Assembly: GCA_946481095.1 (NCBI GenBank)
Contig: CAMLML010000074.1
Span: 1 to 23,019 of the forward strand
Source: an uncultured Cellvibrio sp.
GTDB taxonomy: Bacteria; Pseudomonadota; Gammaproteobacteria; Pseudomonadales; Cellvibrionaceae
Direction: 5' to 3'
Length of the DNA: 23,019 bases
This document shows positions 15,455-23,019 of the stretch, piece by piece. The notes under the pieces are model-generated. The model saw only the letters and a program-made list of their open reading frames with translations, did no database searches and was not told where the DNA came from. Made by a program: the position numbers and the translations under genes. Positions within the stretch are counted from its first letter, which is position 1, and each line of letters starts with the position of its first letter.

Positions 15455-16774
15455 TCAGAGCCCGGTACCATTAATCCAAACATTATTAATACGTCCATTG
15501 GCAGTAGGGAGCGTGATGGTTTTGTAACCTGCCTTTTCCGCTATGGTCATAAGCACATTGCTGTGATTGACCCCGCCCTGACTTGAGGTCTGATCACCCC
15601 AGCGTTTGTTTTTAACCCCCAGCGGGCGTAAATCAACTGATCGACCTGTGATCAGACCGGCATTTTTGCCACCTGCCAGGAACATGGGAATGCGGTGATG
15701 GTTATGCCAGTTGCCATGAGCCAAATCTGAAAAGGTACAAACGATGGTATTGTCCAACAAACTGCCGTTGACATCCGGTGTGGCCGCCAGTTTTTGGATA
15801 AACAGACGAATTTGGTTCATCCACCAAATTTTACTGGTGGTGTGTGCCGCCGCGTCCTGGTGGGACAAGTCATGATCAACATTACTGGTACCGGGAACTA
15901 CTATTTGTGAAATAGGATTTGAGTACATGAACGAAACAGTGCGAGTAATGTTGCAGGAAAGACTGGCTATTGCGATGTCTTGCTGAATGGCAGAAATATT
16001 TTCTAACGCCTGGGTCGCCCAAAGTGCTTCCTCTGCACCTCCACGGATGGCATCCACCCGAGGTTTAATACTGGTGCCTACATCCATGCAGCTTCCGGGG
16101 ACATTGTTGAGACTTTGTTCCAGAACATCCAGTGTGAAAACATGTTGCTCCAACCGTTCTCTTTCAATACTGCCCAACTGGGTGCGCAGACGATTAATGT
16201 CCTCCCTTGCGCGAGCCAGAATTTGCAATTTATTGGTATCTACAGCAGCACTTTCTCCGAAAAGCTGTGGATAGAGAATGCGGGGGTCATCCACCGGATG
16301 TAGGGTTTTTCCATTGTCATAATTTATGCGCACAGTCTCACCGGCCCATTTGGTGCCACAGCCCATTTGTAAAGAGGGTCTTGAAATCATTGTGGTTGCG
16401 CGATTTTCCCAATCTTCTTTTCCCATCTGCACATCTATGGATGAGCGCCCCTCTGCGGAAGTTGTACATCCCGTTAAACACTTCAATGCCCCACCTTCAT
16501 GGGTGGGCATGTCACCTTCGTAACCAATACCATCAAGGAACAAAAGTTGATTGGCTACTGGCTGTAAAGGCGCACTCATGGCCGGGAAGTTGTCGCTCAA
16601 GCTGCCGGTGCGAGGGAAAAAAATGTCAGGTACACAACCGTTGGGGTGGTATATGAAGAGAGTTCTTATACGTTGCGTGTCCGCCGCCAGAGCTGAGCGC
16701 GCTAACAGGGATGCCAGAGGACTCATGGCGAGAGAGCCAGCCGCAATTGCCTTTAGGAGTGAGCGTCGTTTCAT
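15455..16774 (-). CDS. DUF1552 domain-containing protein, probable Tat substrate
   Basis: This 439-residue protein starts MKRRSLLKAIAAGSLAMSPL, a twin-arginine signal ending near SALA, so it is probably exported folded. The body has the DUF1552 pattern: RTLFIYHPNGCVPDIFFP, LLFLDGIGYEGDMPTHEGG (His in a conserved block), SIDVQMGKE, VDHDLSHQ, NTIVCTFSDLAHGNWHNHHRIP and GVNHSNVLMTIAEKAG. The many His and Asp residues and the fold hints recall sulfatase/DUF1501-like metalloenzymes, but no activity is established. Its start is 9 bases after the DUF1592 gene's stop, so the two form an operon. DUF1552 and DUF1592 genes are regular neighbours in several phyla, which suggests a joint envelope function. 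Confidence 0.88.
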   Translation of the reverse strand: MKRRSLLKAIAAGSLAMSPLASLLARSALAADTQRIRTLFIYHPNGCVPDIFFPRTGSLSDNFPAMSAPLQPVANQLLFLDGIGYEGDMPTHEGGALKCLTGCTTSAEGRSSIDVQMGKEDWENRATTMISRPSLQMGCGTKWAGETVRINYDNGKTLHPVDDPRILYPQLFGESAAVDTNKLQILARAREDINRLRTQLGSIERERLEQHVFTLDVLEQSLNNVPGSCMDVGTSIKPRVDAIRGGAEEALWATQALENISAIQQDIAIASLSCNITRTVSFMYSNPISQIVVPGTSNVDHDLSHQDAAAHTTSKIWWMNQIRLFIQKLAATPDVNGSLLDNTIVCTFSDLAHGNWHNHHRIPMFLAGGKNAGLITGRSVDLRPLGVKNKRWGDQTSSQGGVNHSNVLMTIAEKAGYKTITLPTANGRINNVWINGTGL

Positions 16775-16783
16775 GGTGGATAC

Positions 16784-19348
16784 CTATTTGCGGATCAAAA
16801 AGTTAGGTGCAGTAACGGTTTCGAGCAGCATGTCACGCAGATCGGTAGATTTGTTCTGCCAACGTGAATAGCTCGAGTCGATTGCACATTGATTGGGTTC
16901 CGCTACTCCGGTAACAAAGCGCAAGTATTGTTTGTTCGCACAGGTAGATGTGGCTTCTGCGCCGGAAGTCGCGAGGATCATCGACAGGCCTCGCAAGTCG
17001 TTAAAACTGTAATTATCCGATTCGGTCATAACAGCCAGGCCGCTGATATTGCCACTTGCATCGACTACCAGGTTATTACCTTCCAGCGTGCGGAACCTGC
17101 CCACGGCATCATAATTTTCGAAACCGAATCCGATATTGTCGATGTACTGATGACAGGACTGGCAATTTGGATTGCTGGTGTGCGCCGCAAAACGTTCTCT
17201 GGTGGGTTTGCTTGGGTTGAGTGGTTCTACTTCGCCCACGTTTGGAGGAGGCGGAGCAAATTCCTGGCAAAGCAAGTTGCGGCGCACCAGCAACCCTCGA
17301 TGTATAGGGTGGGATTCCTTCTGTGAGGACAAGCTGGCCGTGATCGCCCCCATGTGCAGGATGCCACCGCGTTGGGTGTTGGTAGTGATCTTTTGAAAAC
17401 TGGACCCCGAGACCCCGCTAATTCCATAGTAACTGGCGAGATTGTCGTTAAGGAATGTGAATCCCGGGTTGAAAAGATCCGCTATTTTGTAGCCAGGTTT
17501 GATGAAAACTTCTTTCAGGAAGAGATCCAGTTCTGACTTCATGGCAGCGCCAGTCGTTTGATTAAATTGTGGATAAAGCGTTTTGTCGCGTTGCAAGTTG
17601 GCCACATCACCCACATGCAACCATTGCATCGCAAAGTGGCTCAGCTGGTCACCGGCTTTAGGTTGGGATAGTAAGCGTTCCGCTTGTGCCCGTAATTGTG
17701 CGGGTGTACTCAGGCGGTTGTTGTCCGCCTCGGTCATCAAGGCGGAGTCAGGCATAGAACCCAGGAATGTGTAAGACAACAAGCTCGCTGTTTCGTAAGC
17801 AGTCAGCGTTCCCGCTGATGTGCCAATTTCAGATCGATAAAGGAAGTTGGGGGACGCCAGCATTGATTGGATGACCATCCTTGCGCCCGCGTCATTGCTG
17901 CTGCCCAAATTAAACAGCGTGGTATAAGACGTTTGCTCTGCAGCAATCAAAGGACGACGAAATGCTTTTTTACCGAAAGCGGGAACAAAACTGTTCGCGC
18001 ATTGTTGGCGCGTGCTGTTTGAAGCACAGCCAAGCAGGTTGGTCAGGCTGACACTGGTTGCCAGCTTCTCGGCGGCGGTCCAGTAAGCTGACATTCGCGT
18101 GTTATTGATGTGACTTGCGTAAGCGTTGTTATCAAAACCCTTAACTGTTACATCGGGTTCGAAACTGGCGACCGCCGTTGCACCGGTAGTGATGCCCAAT
18201 AAATCATTAACAGTATTGGTGTACTCCCGATTGGTCAGCAGGCGCAAGCGACGTGGTAAAACATCTTCACCTGCATTACAGCTCACCACAGGCTTCCAGG
18301 TAAGAATGTAATCCGCTATCGCTGTAGCACAAGCTCCAACACAGCTGGATGGGTTTCCTAACGGCATGCTGGTGTCAATTTTGGTAATCAGTGAGTTGCG
18401 TGTCCAGCGTTCTACCAAAATAGGGCGGTCCGGATTTTCACCGCGAGCGCCGTGGCAGCCAGCGCATCCAAGTGTGCTGTAGAGCTGTGCTCCATCGAGA
18501 TTGGCGGCACTACTGCTCGATGAATGTGATGAAGATGAACTACTCAATGAAGACGATCTGCTGCTCGATGAACTCGATGAAGAAGATATGCTGTTCGATG
18601 AAGAGCGGCTACTCGATGAAAACCTGCTCGAAGAAGACAGGCTAATCAGTGAGGATGATCTGCTTGATGACACAGAGGAAGACACTTTGCTCGATGAAGA
18701 GACGATTGGCGAACTCGAGGATCGGCTACTTGATGATGACGATGATATGACCTGGGGCATTAACGACAATAGATAAGCTGCCGTATCCGCAGCACACTGA
18801 CCCACACAGGCAGCCGCATTTCCCTTGGGCATATTGAGTTCGATGTACTTCGCCAGATCTGTGCTGGTGGTATAGACGAGTTGCTTGGGATCTATTTTGC
18901 TGGCGCCACCACCTGCTGTGCCATCGTTGTTTACTGCATGGCAGTAGACGCAGCCAATTTCCGGAGTGCTCCAGAGAGTTTTTCCTCTCGCTATGTCACC
19001 GACAAAAACCATGGGCATTGAGCTTGAAGAACTGCTACTCGAATTGGACGACGATGATCTCACTGATGACGAGAGCGAGCTACTTTTGGAACTTTGAGAA
19101 CTGCTTGAAGAGAGTACTGCCGAACTCAAACTCTTCGAAGAAGATATTCCATTAGTGACGGATGACTTTGATGATGAACTCATCACGATCGTACTGGATG
19201 ATGCGTTGCTGGATTCCGGATCCTGCGCACCACAGGCACTGAGAATAAGCGCAAACAGAACAATCTGACAAAAATTGCGATAGGTGACACATACCTCCAA
19301 GAGGTAAAACCCAATCCCCTTTCGGAAACTGTTTGTTGTTTTATTCAT
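16784..19348 (-). CDS. multi-domain c-type cytochrome lipoprotein (DUF1587/1592/1588/1585-type) with polyserine linkers
   Basis: This 854-residue protein has a lipobox (LILSAC, lipid on Cys39), so it is probably anchored in the outer membrane. In order: a polyserine linker (about 49-110), a small cytochrome c domain (CVYCH, 133-137), a second polyserine linker (about 202-280), a second cytochrome c domain (CAGCH, 295-299), then a DUF1587-type block (RRLRLLTNREYTNTVNDLLG), a DUF1595-type AFRRPL, a DUF1592 block (MVIQSMLASPNFLYRSE), a DUF1588 block (RGGILHMGAITASLSSQKESHPIHRG) with a third CQSCH (729-733), and a DUF1585-like end. Heme binding is inferred from CxxCH. The role is unknown; electron transfer to the DUF1552 partner is speculation. 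AGGAA lies 8 bases before the ATG. Polyserine linkers are typical of Cellvibrio-type exported proteins. Confidence 0.9.
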   Translation of the reverse strand: MNKTTNSFRKGIGFYLLEVCVTYRNFCQIVLFALILSACGAQDPESSNASSSTIVMSSSSKSSVTNGISSSKSLSSAVLSSSSSQSSKSSSLSSSVRSSSSNSSSSSSSSMPMVFVGDIARGKTLWSTPEIGCVYCHAVNNDGTAGGGASKIDPKQLVYTTSTDLAKYIELNMPKGNAAACVGQCAADTAAYLLSLMPQVISSSSSSSRSSSSPIVSSSSKVSSSVSSSRSSSLISLSSSSRFSSSSRSSSNSISSSSSSSSSRSSSLSSSSSSHSSSSSAANLDGAQLYSTLGCAGCHGARGENPDRPILVERWTRNSLITKIDTSMPLGNPSSCVGACATAIADYILTWKPVVSCNAGEDVLPRRLRLLTNREYTNTVNDLLGITTGATAVASFEPDVTVKGFDNNAYASHINNTRMSAYWTAAEKLATSVSLTNLLGCASNSTRQQCANSFVPAFGKKAFRRPLIAAEQTSYTTLFNLGSSNDAGARMVIQSMLASPNFLYRSEIGTSAGTLTAYETASLLSYTFLGSMPDSALMTEADNNRLSTPAQLRAQAERLLSQPKAGDQLSHFAMQWLHVGDVANLQRDKTLYPQFNQTTGAAMKSELDLFLKEVFIKPGYKIADLFNPGFTFLNDNLASYYGISGVSGSSFQKITTNTQRGGILHMGAITASLSSQKESHPIHRGLLVRRNLLCQEFAPPPPNVGEVEPLNPSKPTRERFAAHTSNPNCQSCHQYIDNIGFGFENYDAVGRFRTLEGNNLVVDASGNISGLAVMTESDNYSFNDLRGLSMILATSGAEATSTCANKQYLRFVTGVAEPNQCAIDSSYSRWQNKSTDLRDMLLETVTAPNFLIRK

Positions 19349-19909
19349 GGCTTATTCCTGAAGTTGAGTATCAAGCATAAAAATATTGCTGAGTAATTTG
19401 GTCTCATAAAAAGCGGGGGAAAAGTAACAAGGCGGGTAATAGAAAAGTTGTAAAATCGACAGGAATTTCTGCACTTTGCAAATAGTTTTATGATTAATGC
19501 ATTTTAATATATGAGGATTTATTGCCTTGGGTGGATAATGTGATACGCATCTCTCAATAATAAAAACTATTTCACAGAGCACTGATGCAAAAGTTTTGTC
19601 TCTTCCAGCCTTGTCCCTCCCAATAGAAATTGATTAATTTTACACATCATCACTGATGAATTTTTCCGATCCAATTCCCGGAACCAAACTGCCTGTTTTG
19701 CGAGCAAAATTTGTAACCAAACGGTTTGCAAATCTTCCTGACATTCATCTGCAATAAACCTCCGCTGTGCCATGTATGGGAATAACCGGGTGTTTATTGG
19801 ACAGCTATCCACAGGGCTTTGGGCGTGTAAAAAATCAAACGTATGCGGTAATCCAGATAGCTGTTTATACTTGCCCATAACCATGATTAAACGTGAGTTC
19901 CTTTGTTGT
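19349..19909. other. intergenic region without a supported gene; contains an imperfect dyad
   Basis: This AT-rich 561-base stretch separates divergent genes (the cytochrome lipoprotein and the sensor kinase) and must hold both promoters, but I see no convincing -35/-10 pair. Open frames on the minus strand lack ribosome sites, and one runs into the kinase start. At 19709-19733 an imperfect 25-base dyad (outer arms ATTTG/CAAAT, inner CAAACGGTTTG) looks operator-like. Confidence 0.5.
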
Positions 19910-21841
19910 ATGAATTTTTTGTTTCGAATATCCAATTTGCGACTGGTACTCATGTCGATCATTCCCGGAGTGGTTTTGATCGCCTTGGCCGAATTTATTG
20001 TGGATATTCAAAAGTCCACACTTGAGGCCAATGATCGAAAAACGTTGAATTCAACCTTGATCAATTTGAGTAGTCAGTTGCAGCAGGAAATGAATGCAGC
20101 GGTTTATTTTTCCATGGGGTTGAAGGCTTATATAGAAACCAATCAGGGGAATTTCAGTGAATTGCAAATTGCACCCTGGCTAACCAATTTACAAGTCAGG
20201 GGGCAGCATATACGCAACATAGGTATAGCACCCGGCAATCGCATCACTTACATCTACCCTTTGGCGGGTAATGAAGCAGCATTGGGACTCTATTACCCGG
20301 ATATGCCTGTGCAATGGCCTGCCGTGAAAGAAGTAATTGAGACGCGAAAAGCCAAATTGATTGGTCCTTTTCCGTTAACACAAGGTGGTCAGGGGTTTGT
20401 CTACCGTGAACCGATTTATCTGGACGACGATAGTTATTGGGGCATGATCAGTACGGTGCTGGATGCAGATGGCTTATTGACTGCTGTTGCCCAGCGAGCA
20501 CAGTCCTACGGTGTCAACATTCAAATAAAAGATGAAGAAGCACAAACCCTGATTTACGATCAGGGAGAAATCAAACATGCCGTTACTGAAAAACAATTTA
20601 TTCATATTCCTGGGCGCGACATCAGTATTGCGGTGTATCACGCAAAACTTGAAATACCACTCTACTTGCATATGGTACAAAAAGGCGGTTGGCTGGTGGG
20701 TGTTGTGACCAGTTTGTTGTTGTTATTTTTTTTACAAGCTCTACGCGAAAGAAAAAAAGCAACTCATGCTTTTCAGGAAAGTCAGTTACGTTTTGAACGC
20801 GCTTTTTCATTTTCACCACAAGGCATGGCAATAGTGGATGACAAAGAACAATGGTTGGAGGTAAACCCGGCTTTGTGTTCCATGTTAAAAACATCAAAAG
20901 CACAAATCGAACAGAAAAAAATTGAAGAATTATTCAGTGCGCAGGATCAATTCAAATTAACCCAGATTCGTACCAACCTGCGCAATGCTATAACAACAGG
21001 GGAATCGCTTTATGAACAATTTGAAACGCAATTACATCTTGATGAAAAAAACTTGTTGAATGTGTTAGTCAGCATCGGTATTTGTTATCACCATAAAAAA
21101 ATCATTCATTGGATTTTACAAATTGTAGACATCAGTGAACGCATTAAACTGGAACAAATGAAAAGCGAATTCGTATCCACCGTCAGCCATGAACTGCGTA
21201 CTCCACTAACCTCGATTACCGGCGCTCTGGGTATGGTAACGGCTGGAAGCCTGGGGGAAGTCCCCGCCAAAGTTGATCAGGTTTTACAAATCGCTTACAA
21301 AAACAGCCAGCGTTTGGGTTTATTGATTAACGATTTACTGGATATGGAAAAACTTCTGGCTGGCAAAATGACATTTGATTTGCAATTGCATTCACTTGAT
21401 GGATTAATCGAACAAGCTTTAAAAGATAATCAATCCTACGCGGATAAATTAGGTATCAGTTTTCAATATCTCAATAAAATCGGTGCGGTGAATATCAAGG
21501 TGGATTCACTCAGGTTCGCACAAGTGATGTCCAATCTTTTATCCAACGCTGCAAAATTTTCCCCCAAAGGCGAATCGGTAGAAATATTGTTGCTACAACA
21601 AAATGATCAAGTTCGCATTGAAGTAAAAGACAAAGGCCCTGGCGTCCCCGACGAATTCCGCAAACGAATCTTCCAGAAATTTTCACAAGCAGACAGTTCC
21701 GACACCCGCCAAAAAAGCGGCACCGGACTAGGCCTTGCGATTGTAAAAGAATTAGTAGATCGCATGGGCGGTGAAGTTGGTTATGAGACCGAAGTGGGGA
21801 AGGGGAGTTGTTTTTTTACGGTTTGGGAGATTGTGCGGTAG
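19910..21841 (+). CDS. membrane sensor histidine kinase (CHASE-PAS-HisKA-HATPase)
   Basis: This 643-residue kinase has a membrane span near residues 10-32 (LRLVLMSIIPGVVLIALAEF), a CHASE-like periplasmic sensor (IAPWLTNLQVRG, RNIGIAPGNRITYIYPL, GPFPLTQGGQGFVYREPIY), a second span at about 259-280 (LVGVVTSLLLLFFLQAL), a PAS domain (about 290-410), then HisKA with the phospho-accepting His427 in FVSTVSHELRTPLTSITG and an ATPase domain with NLLSNAAKFSP, DKGPGVPDEF and GTGLGLAIVKE. It has no receiver domain, and no response regulator is nearby, so it is an orphan; its signal is unknown. The start is uncertain: 19910 gives the expected N-terminus but has no good ribosome site, and the frame stays open back to 19772. 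Part of its sequence recurs as a relic at 14728-14869. Confidence 0.9.
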   Translation: MNFLFRISNLRLVLMSIIPGVVLIALAEFIVDIQKSTLEANDRKTLNSTLINLSSQLQQEMNAAVYFSMGLKAYIETNQGNFSELQIAPWLTNLQVRGQHIRNIGIAPGNRITYIYPLAGNEAALGLYYPDMPVQWPAVKEVIETRKAKLIGPFPLTQGGQGFVYREPIYLDDDSYWGMISTVLDADGLLTAVAQRAQSYGVNIQIKDEEAQTLIYDQGEIKHAVTEKQFIHIPGRDISIAVYHAKLEIPLYLHMVQKGGWLVGVVTSLLLLFFLQALRERKKATHAFQESQLRFERAFSFSPQGMAIVDDKEQWLEVNPALCSMLKTSKAQIEQKKIEELFSAQDQFKLTQIRTNLRNAITTGESLYEQFETQLHLDEKNLLNVLVSIGICYHHKKIIHWILQIVDISERIKLEQMKSEFVSTVSHELRTPLTSITGALGMVTAGSLGEVPAKVDQVLQIAYKNSQRLGLLINDLLDMEKLLAGKMTFDLQLHSLDGLIEQALKDNQSYADKLGISFQYLNKIGAVNIKVDSLRFAQVMSNLLSNAAKFSPKGESVEILLLQQNDQVRIEVKDKGPGVPDEFRKRIFQKFSQADSSDTRQKSGTGLGLAIVKELVDRMGGEVGYETEVGKGSCFFTVWEIVR

Positions 21842-21912
21842 ACGAAACACTATAGCGAAACTGATGAAGTCTGCTATGGTGGCTTTTAATTCTAATATAG
21901 GAAAACGTAAGC

Positions 21913-22467
21913 ATGAAAAAAATATTATTAATTATCTCCCTGTTCACAAGCATGACAATATTTGCTGAGGAAAAATCCCCTGCCGAACGAATGATGATTG
22001 CAATGGGGGTGGATAAAGTTCTTCAGGCGCAACGGGAAGCTTACAAAGCTGATGCTGCAAAACAGGTTGCTATGCTTATGAAACAACTTGAAGGAACTTT
22101 GTCAGGATTGCCGAAGGAGACAAGCCAAGAAATTGAAAAAGCGATGACGTTAACGATGAAGCAGCTTTTGGATTCTTGGAATGTAGAGACAGCGATAAAA
22201 GTTTATTCTGAAGAGTGGAATAAAAATTATACTCAATTAGAAATCGAACAGGTTATTAAAAAATACGAAAACCCCTCAGCCAAAAAAGAGATAGAAGTTG
22301 TAATGGCAGCATCTGCTGCACTCAATCAGTACATATCAACCAGTTATAACTCGGCTCTGGAGAAATCAATTGCTGAGTTGATTCAGAAAATACAGCAAGT
22401 TATTACCAAAGGTAAAAAAGAAACTCAATCTGCCGTTCAGCCAACCGTTAAAGCTGCGACCAATTGA
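21913..22467 (+). CDS. DUF2059-like exported protein
   Basis: This 184-residue protein has a signal peptide (MKKILLIISLFTSMTIFA) and a largely helical body. The segment AIKVYSEEWNKNYTQLEIEQVIKKYENPSAKKEIEVVMAA matches, in two parts, the DUF2059 pattern of a Tyr-containing helix, a TxxE turn, and a YxxPxxKK motif. The C-terminus is Lys/Gln-rich and low in complexity. DUF2059 proteins have no settled function. AGGA lies about 10 bases before the ATG. It follows the kinase by 71 bases, a gap holding only a weak hairpin (21849-21880), so co-transcription is possible but not shown. Confidence 0.8.
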   Translation: MKKILLIISLFTSMTIFAEEKSPAERMMIAMGVDKVLQAQREAYKADAAKQVAMLMKQLEGTLSGLPKETSQEIEKAMTLTMKQLLDSWNVETAIKVYSEEWNKNYTQLEIEQVIKKYENPSAKKEIEVVMAASAALNQYISTSYNSALEKSIAELIQKIQQVITKGKKETQSAVQPTVKAATN

Positions 22468-22485
22468 GTACATTGAAAGGATAAA

Positions 22486-22520
22486 CGCGGTAGGTTGGAA
22501 GAGCGAAGCGACTTCCGACA
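22486..22520. repeat. REP-like palindrome
   Basis: GTTGGAAG (22494-22501) pairs with CTTCCGAC (22512-22519), with one G-U pair, around AGCGAAGCGA. Sequences of this style (GTAGG-hairpin-GACA) are common dispersed extragenic palindromes in proteobacteria. It lies between two small exported-protein genes and is unlike the palindromes around the RAYT gene. Confidence 0.7.
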
Positions 22521-22554
22521 TGATTTGGATAATTTAACATTATGAGTTTCACAT

Positions 22555-22926
22555 ATGAAATTTCTAGCTTTTATACTTTTGTTCTTATGTTTACGATCTT
22601 ACGCTTCAGAGGCACAATTTAATTGCCATGACATTGCTATAGCGCCCGATGGCATGGCTTGGGATCCCAATGCACAAAATCAACTAATAACCGGGGTTGT
22701 CGTATGCGAATCTGAAAACACCCGAATTCAAACTCAGTATAAAGAAGGATTTAAGCATGGAAAGGAACATATAACATTTACAAAGAATGGCGGGGAGCGC
22801 ATCAACACCTACAGCAAAGGTGAAAAAATAATGGAATGTATAAACCTATACATCGGGACAAGTAAAACAACAGTCTGCGATAATTTGAAAACTGGAGAAA
22901 GAACATCCAGCACTCAAAAGCGCTAA
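22555..22926 (+). CDS. small exported protein with a MORN-like segment
   Basis: This 123-residue protein has a signal peptide (MKFLAFILLFLCLRSYA). After it, CESENTRIQTQYKEGFKHGKE and ITFTKNGGERINTYSKGEKI follow the spacing of MORN/YwqK-like repeats (Tyr, Gly, Lys-Gly turns), though with only about one and a half units. Four Cys remain in the mature part (FNCHD, VVCES, MECIN, TVCDN), which could form two disulfides. I cannot assign a function. No strong ribosome site precedes the ATG. The REP-like palindrome separates it from the DUF2059-like gene. Confidence 0.7.
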   Translation: MKFLAFILLFLCLRSYASEAQFNCHDIAIAPDGMAWDPNAQNQLITGVVVCESENTRIQTQYKEGFKHGKEHITFTKNGGERINTYSKGEKIMECINLYIGTSKTTVCDNLKTGERTSSTQKR

Positions 22927-22995
22927 TTGCTAAAGTTTGAGACAAAAATATTCTTTGGTCAAAATTAAGAGAGTTTTGCACGAATCAAAATTAAT

Positions 22996-23019
22996 CGTCA
23001 TTCCTGCCTTCGCAGGGAT
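22996..23019. repeat. dispersed hairpin repeat cut by the window edge
   Basis: ATTCCTGC (23000-23007) and GCAGGGAT (23012-23019) pair around CTTC with one G-U pair, preceded by CGTC. This resembles the widespread GTCATTCC...GGAATGAC type of extragenic repeat; the right end lies outside the window. Confidence 0.55.

Noticed and set aside
18501..18776. A 91-residue, Asp/Glu/Leu-rich frame on the plus strand
   Set aside because: It is the reverse reading of the polyserine linker of the cytochrome lipoprotein gene.
19567..19962. A 131-residue frame on the minus strand over the kinase start
   Set aside because: It overlaps the kinase N-terminus, lacks a ribosome site, and shows no domain or coding-like pattern.

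Overview
The window looks like chromosome from a gammaproteobacterium of the Cellvibrio/Saccharophagus/Teredinibacter kind. The grounds are a c-type cytochrome lipoprotein with long polyserine linkers, a DUF1552/DUF1592 gene pair, a purM-purN-DUF3108 operon, and a bepA/tusA neighbourhood as in pseudomonads. This placement is an inference from gene style; no rRNA or tRNA gene is present to confirm it.

Left part (1-5140), accessory DNA. An RHS/YD-repeat protein enters from outside the window. It ends in an intein-like Hint domain and a short C-terminal domain with papain-fold (Cys-His-Asp) features, followed by an unknown 137-residue gene that is probably its immunity partner. Next come a broken and an intact REP-associated tyrosine transposase (RAYT) and a VapBC toxin-antitoxin pair. 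Four copies of one palindrome (arms AAAGGG/CCCTTT around GTCAGAG, some degenerate) sit exactly at the ends of the immunity gene, the broken RAYT, the intact RAYT and vapC. Each contains or touches the stop codon.

Middle part (5150-14594), housekeeping DNA. An M23 envelope peptidase converges on a BepA-like M48 protease. Divergent from the latter are tusA and a large periplasmic M16 (insulinase/pitrilysin) peptidase, then an unknown 180-residue gene. That gene shares a bidirectional terminator with the minus-strand operon purM-purN-DUF3108-slyD, which makes purine precursors and carries an uncharacterised exported protein and a peptidyl-prolyl isomerase at its end.

Right part (14595-23019). 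Upstream of purM lies a decayed fragment of a sensor kinase gene, recognisable because it matches two blocks of the intact CHASE-PAS-HisKA-HATPase kinase at 19910-21841. Just after it is a lone two-transmembrane protein resembling SLATT/DUF4231 effectors. A two-gene operon then encodes a three-CxxCH DUF1592-type lipoprotein and a Tat-type DUF1552 protein, presumably an envelope-exported redox pair of unknown substrate. After the kinase come a DUF2059-like exported protein, a REP-like hairpin, a small exported protein with a MORN-like segment, and the start of another hairpin repeat at the window edge.

The strongest candidates for something undescribed are the RHS toxin/immunity tip, the stop-codon-associated palindromes around the RAYT and vapBC genes, and the kinase relic next to the lone SLATT-like gene.
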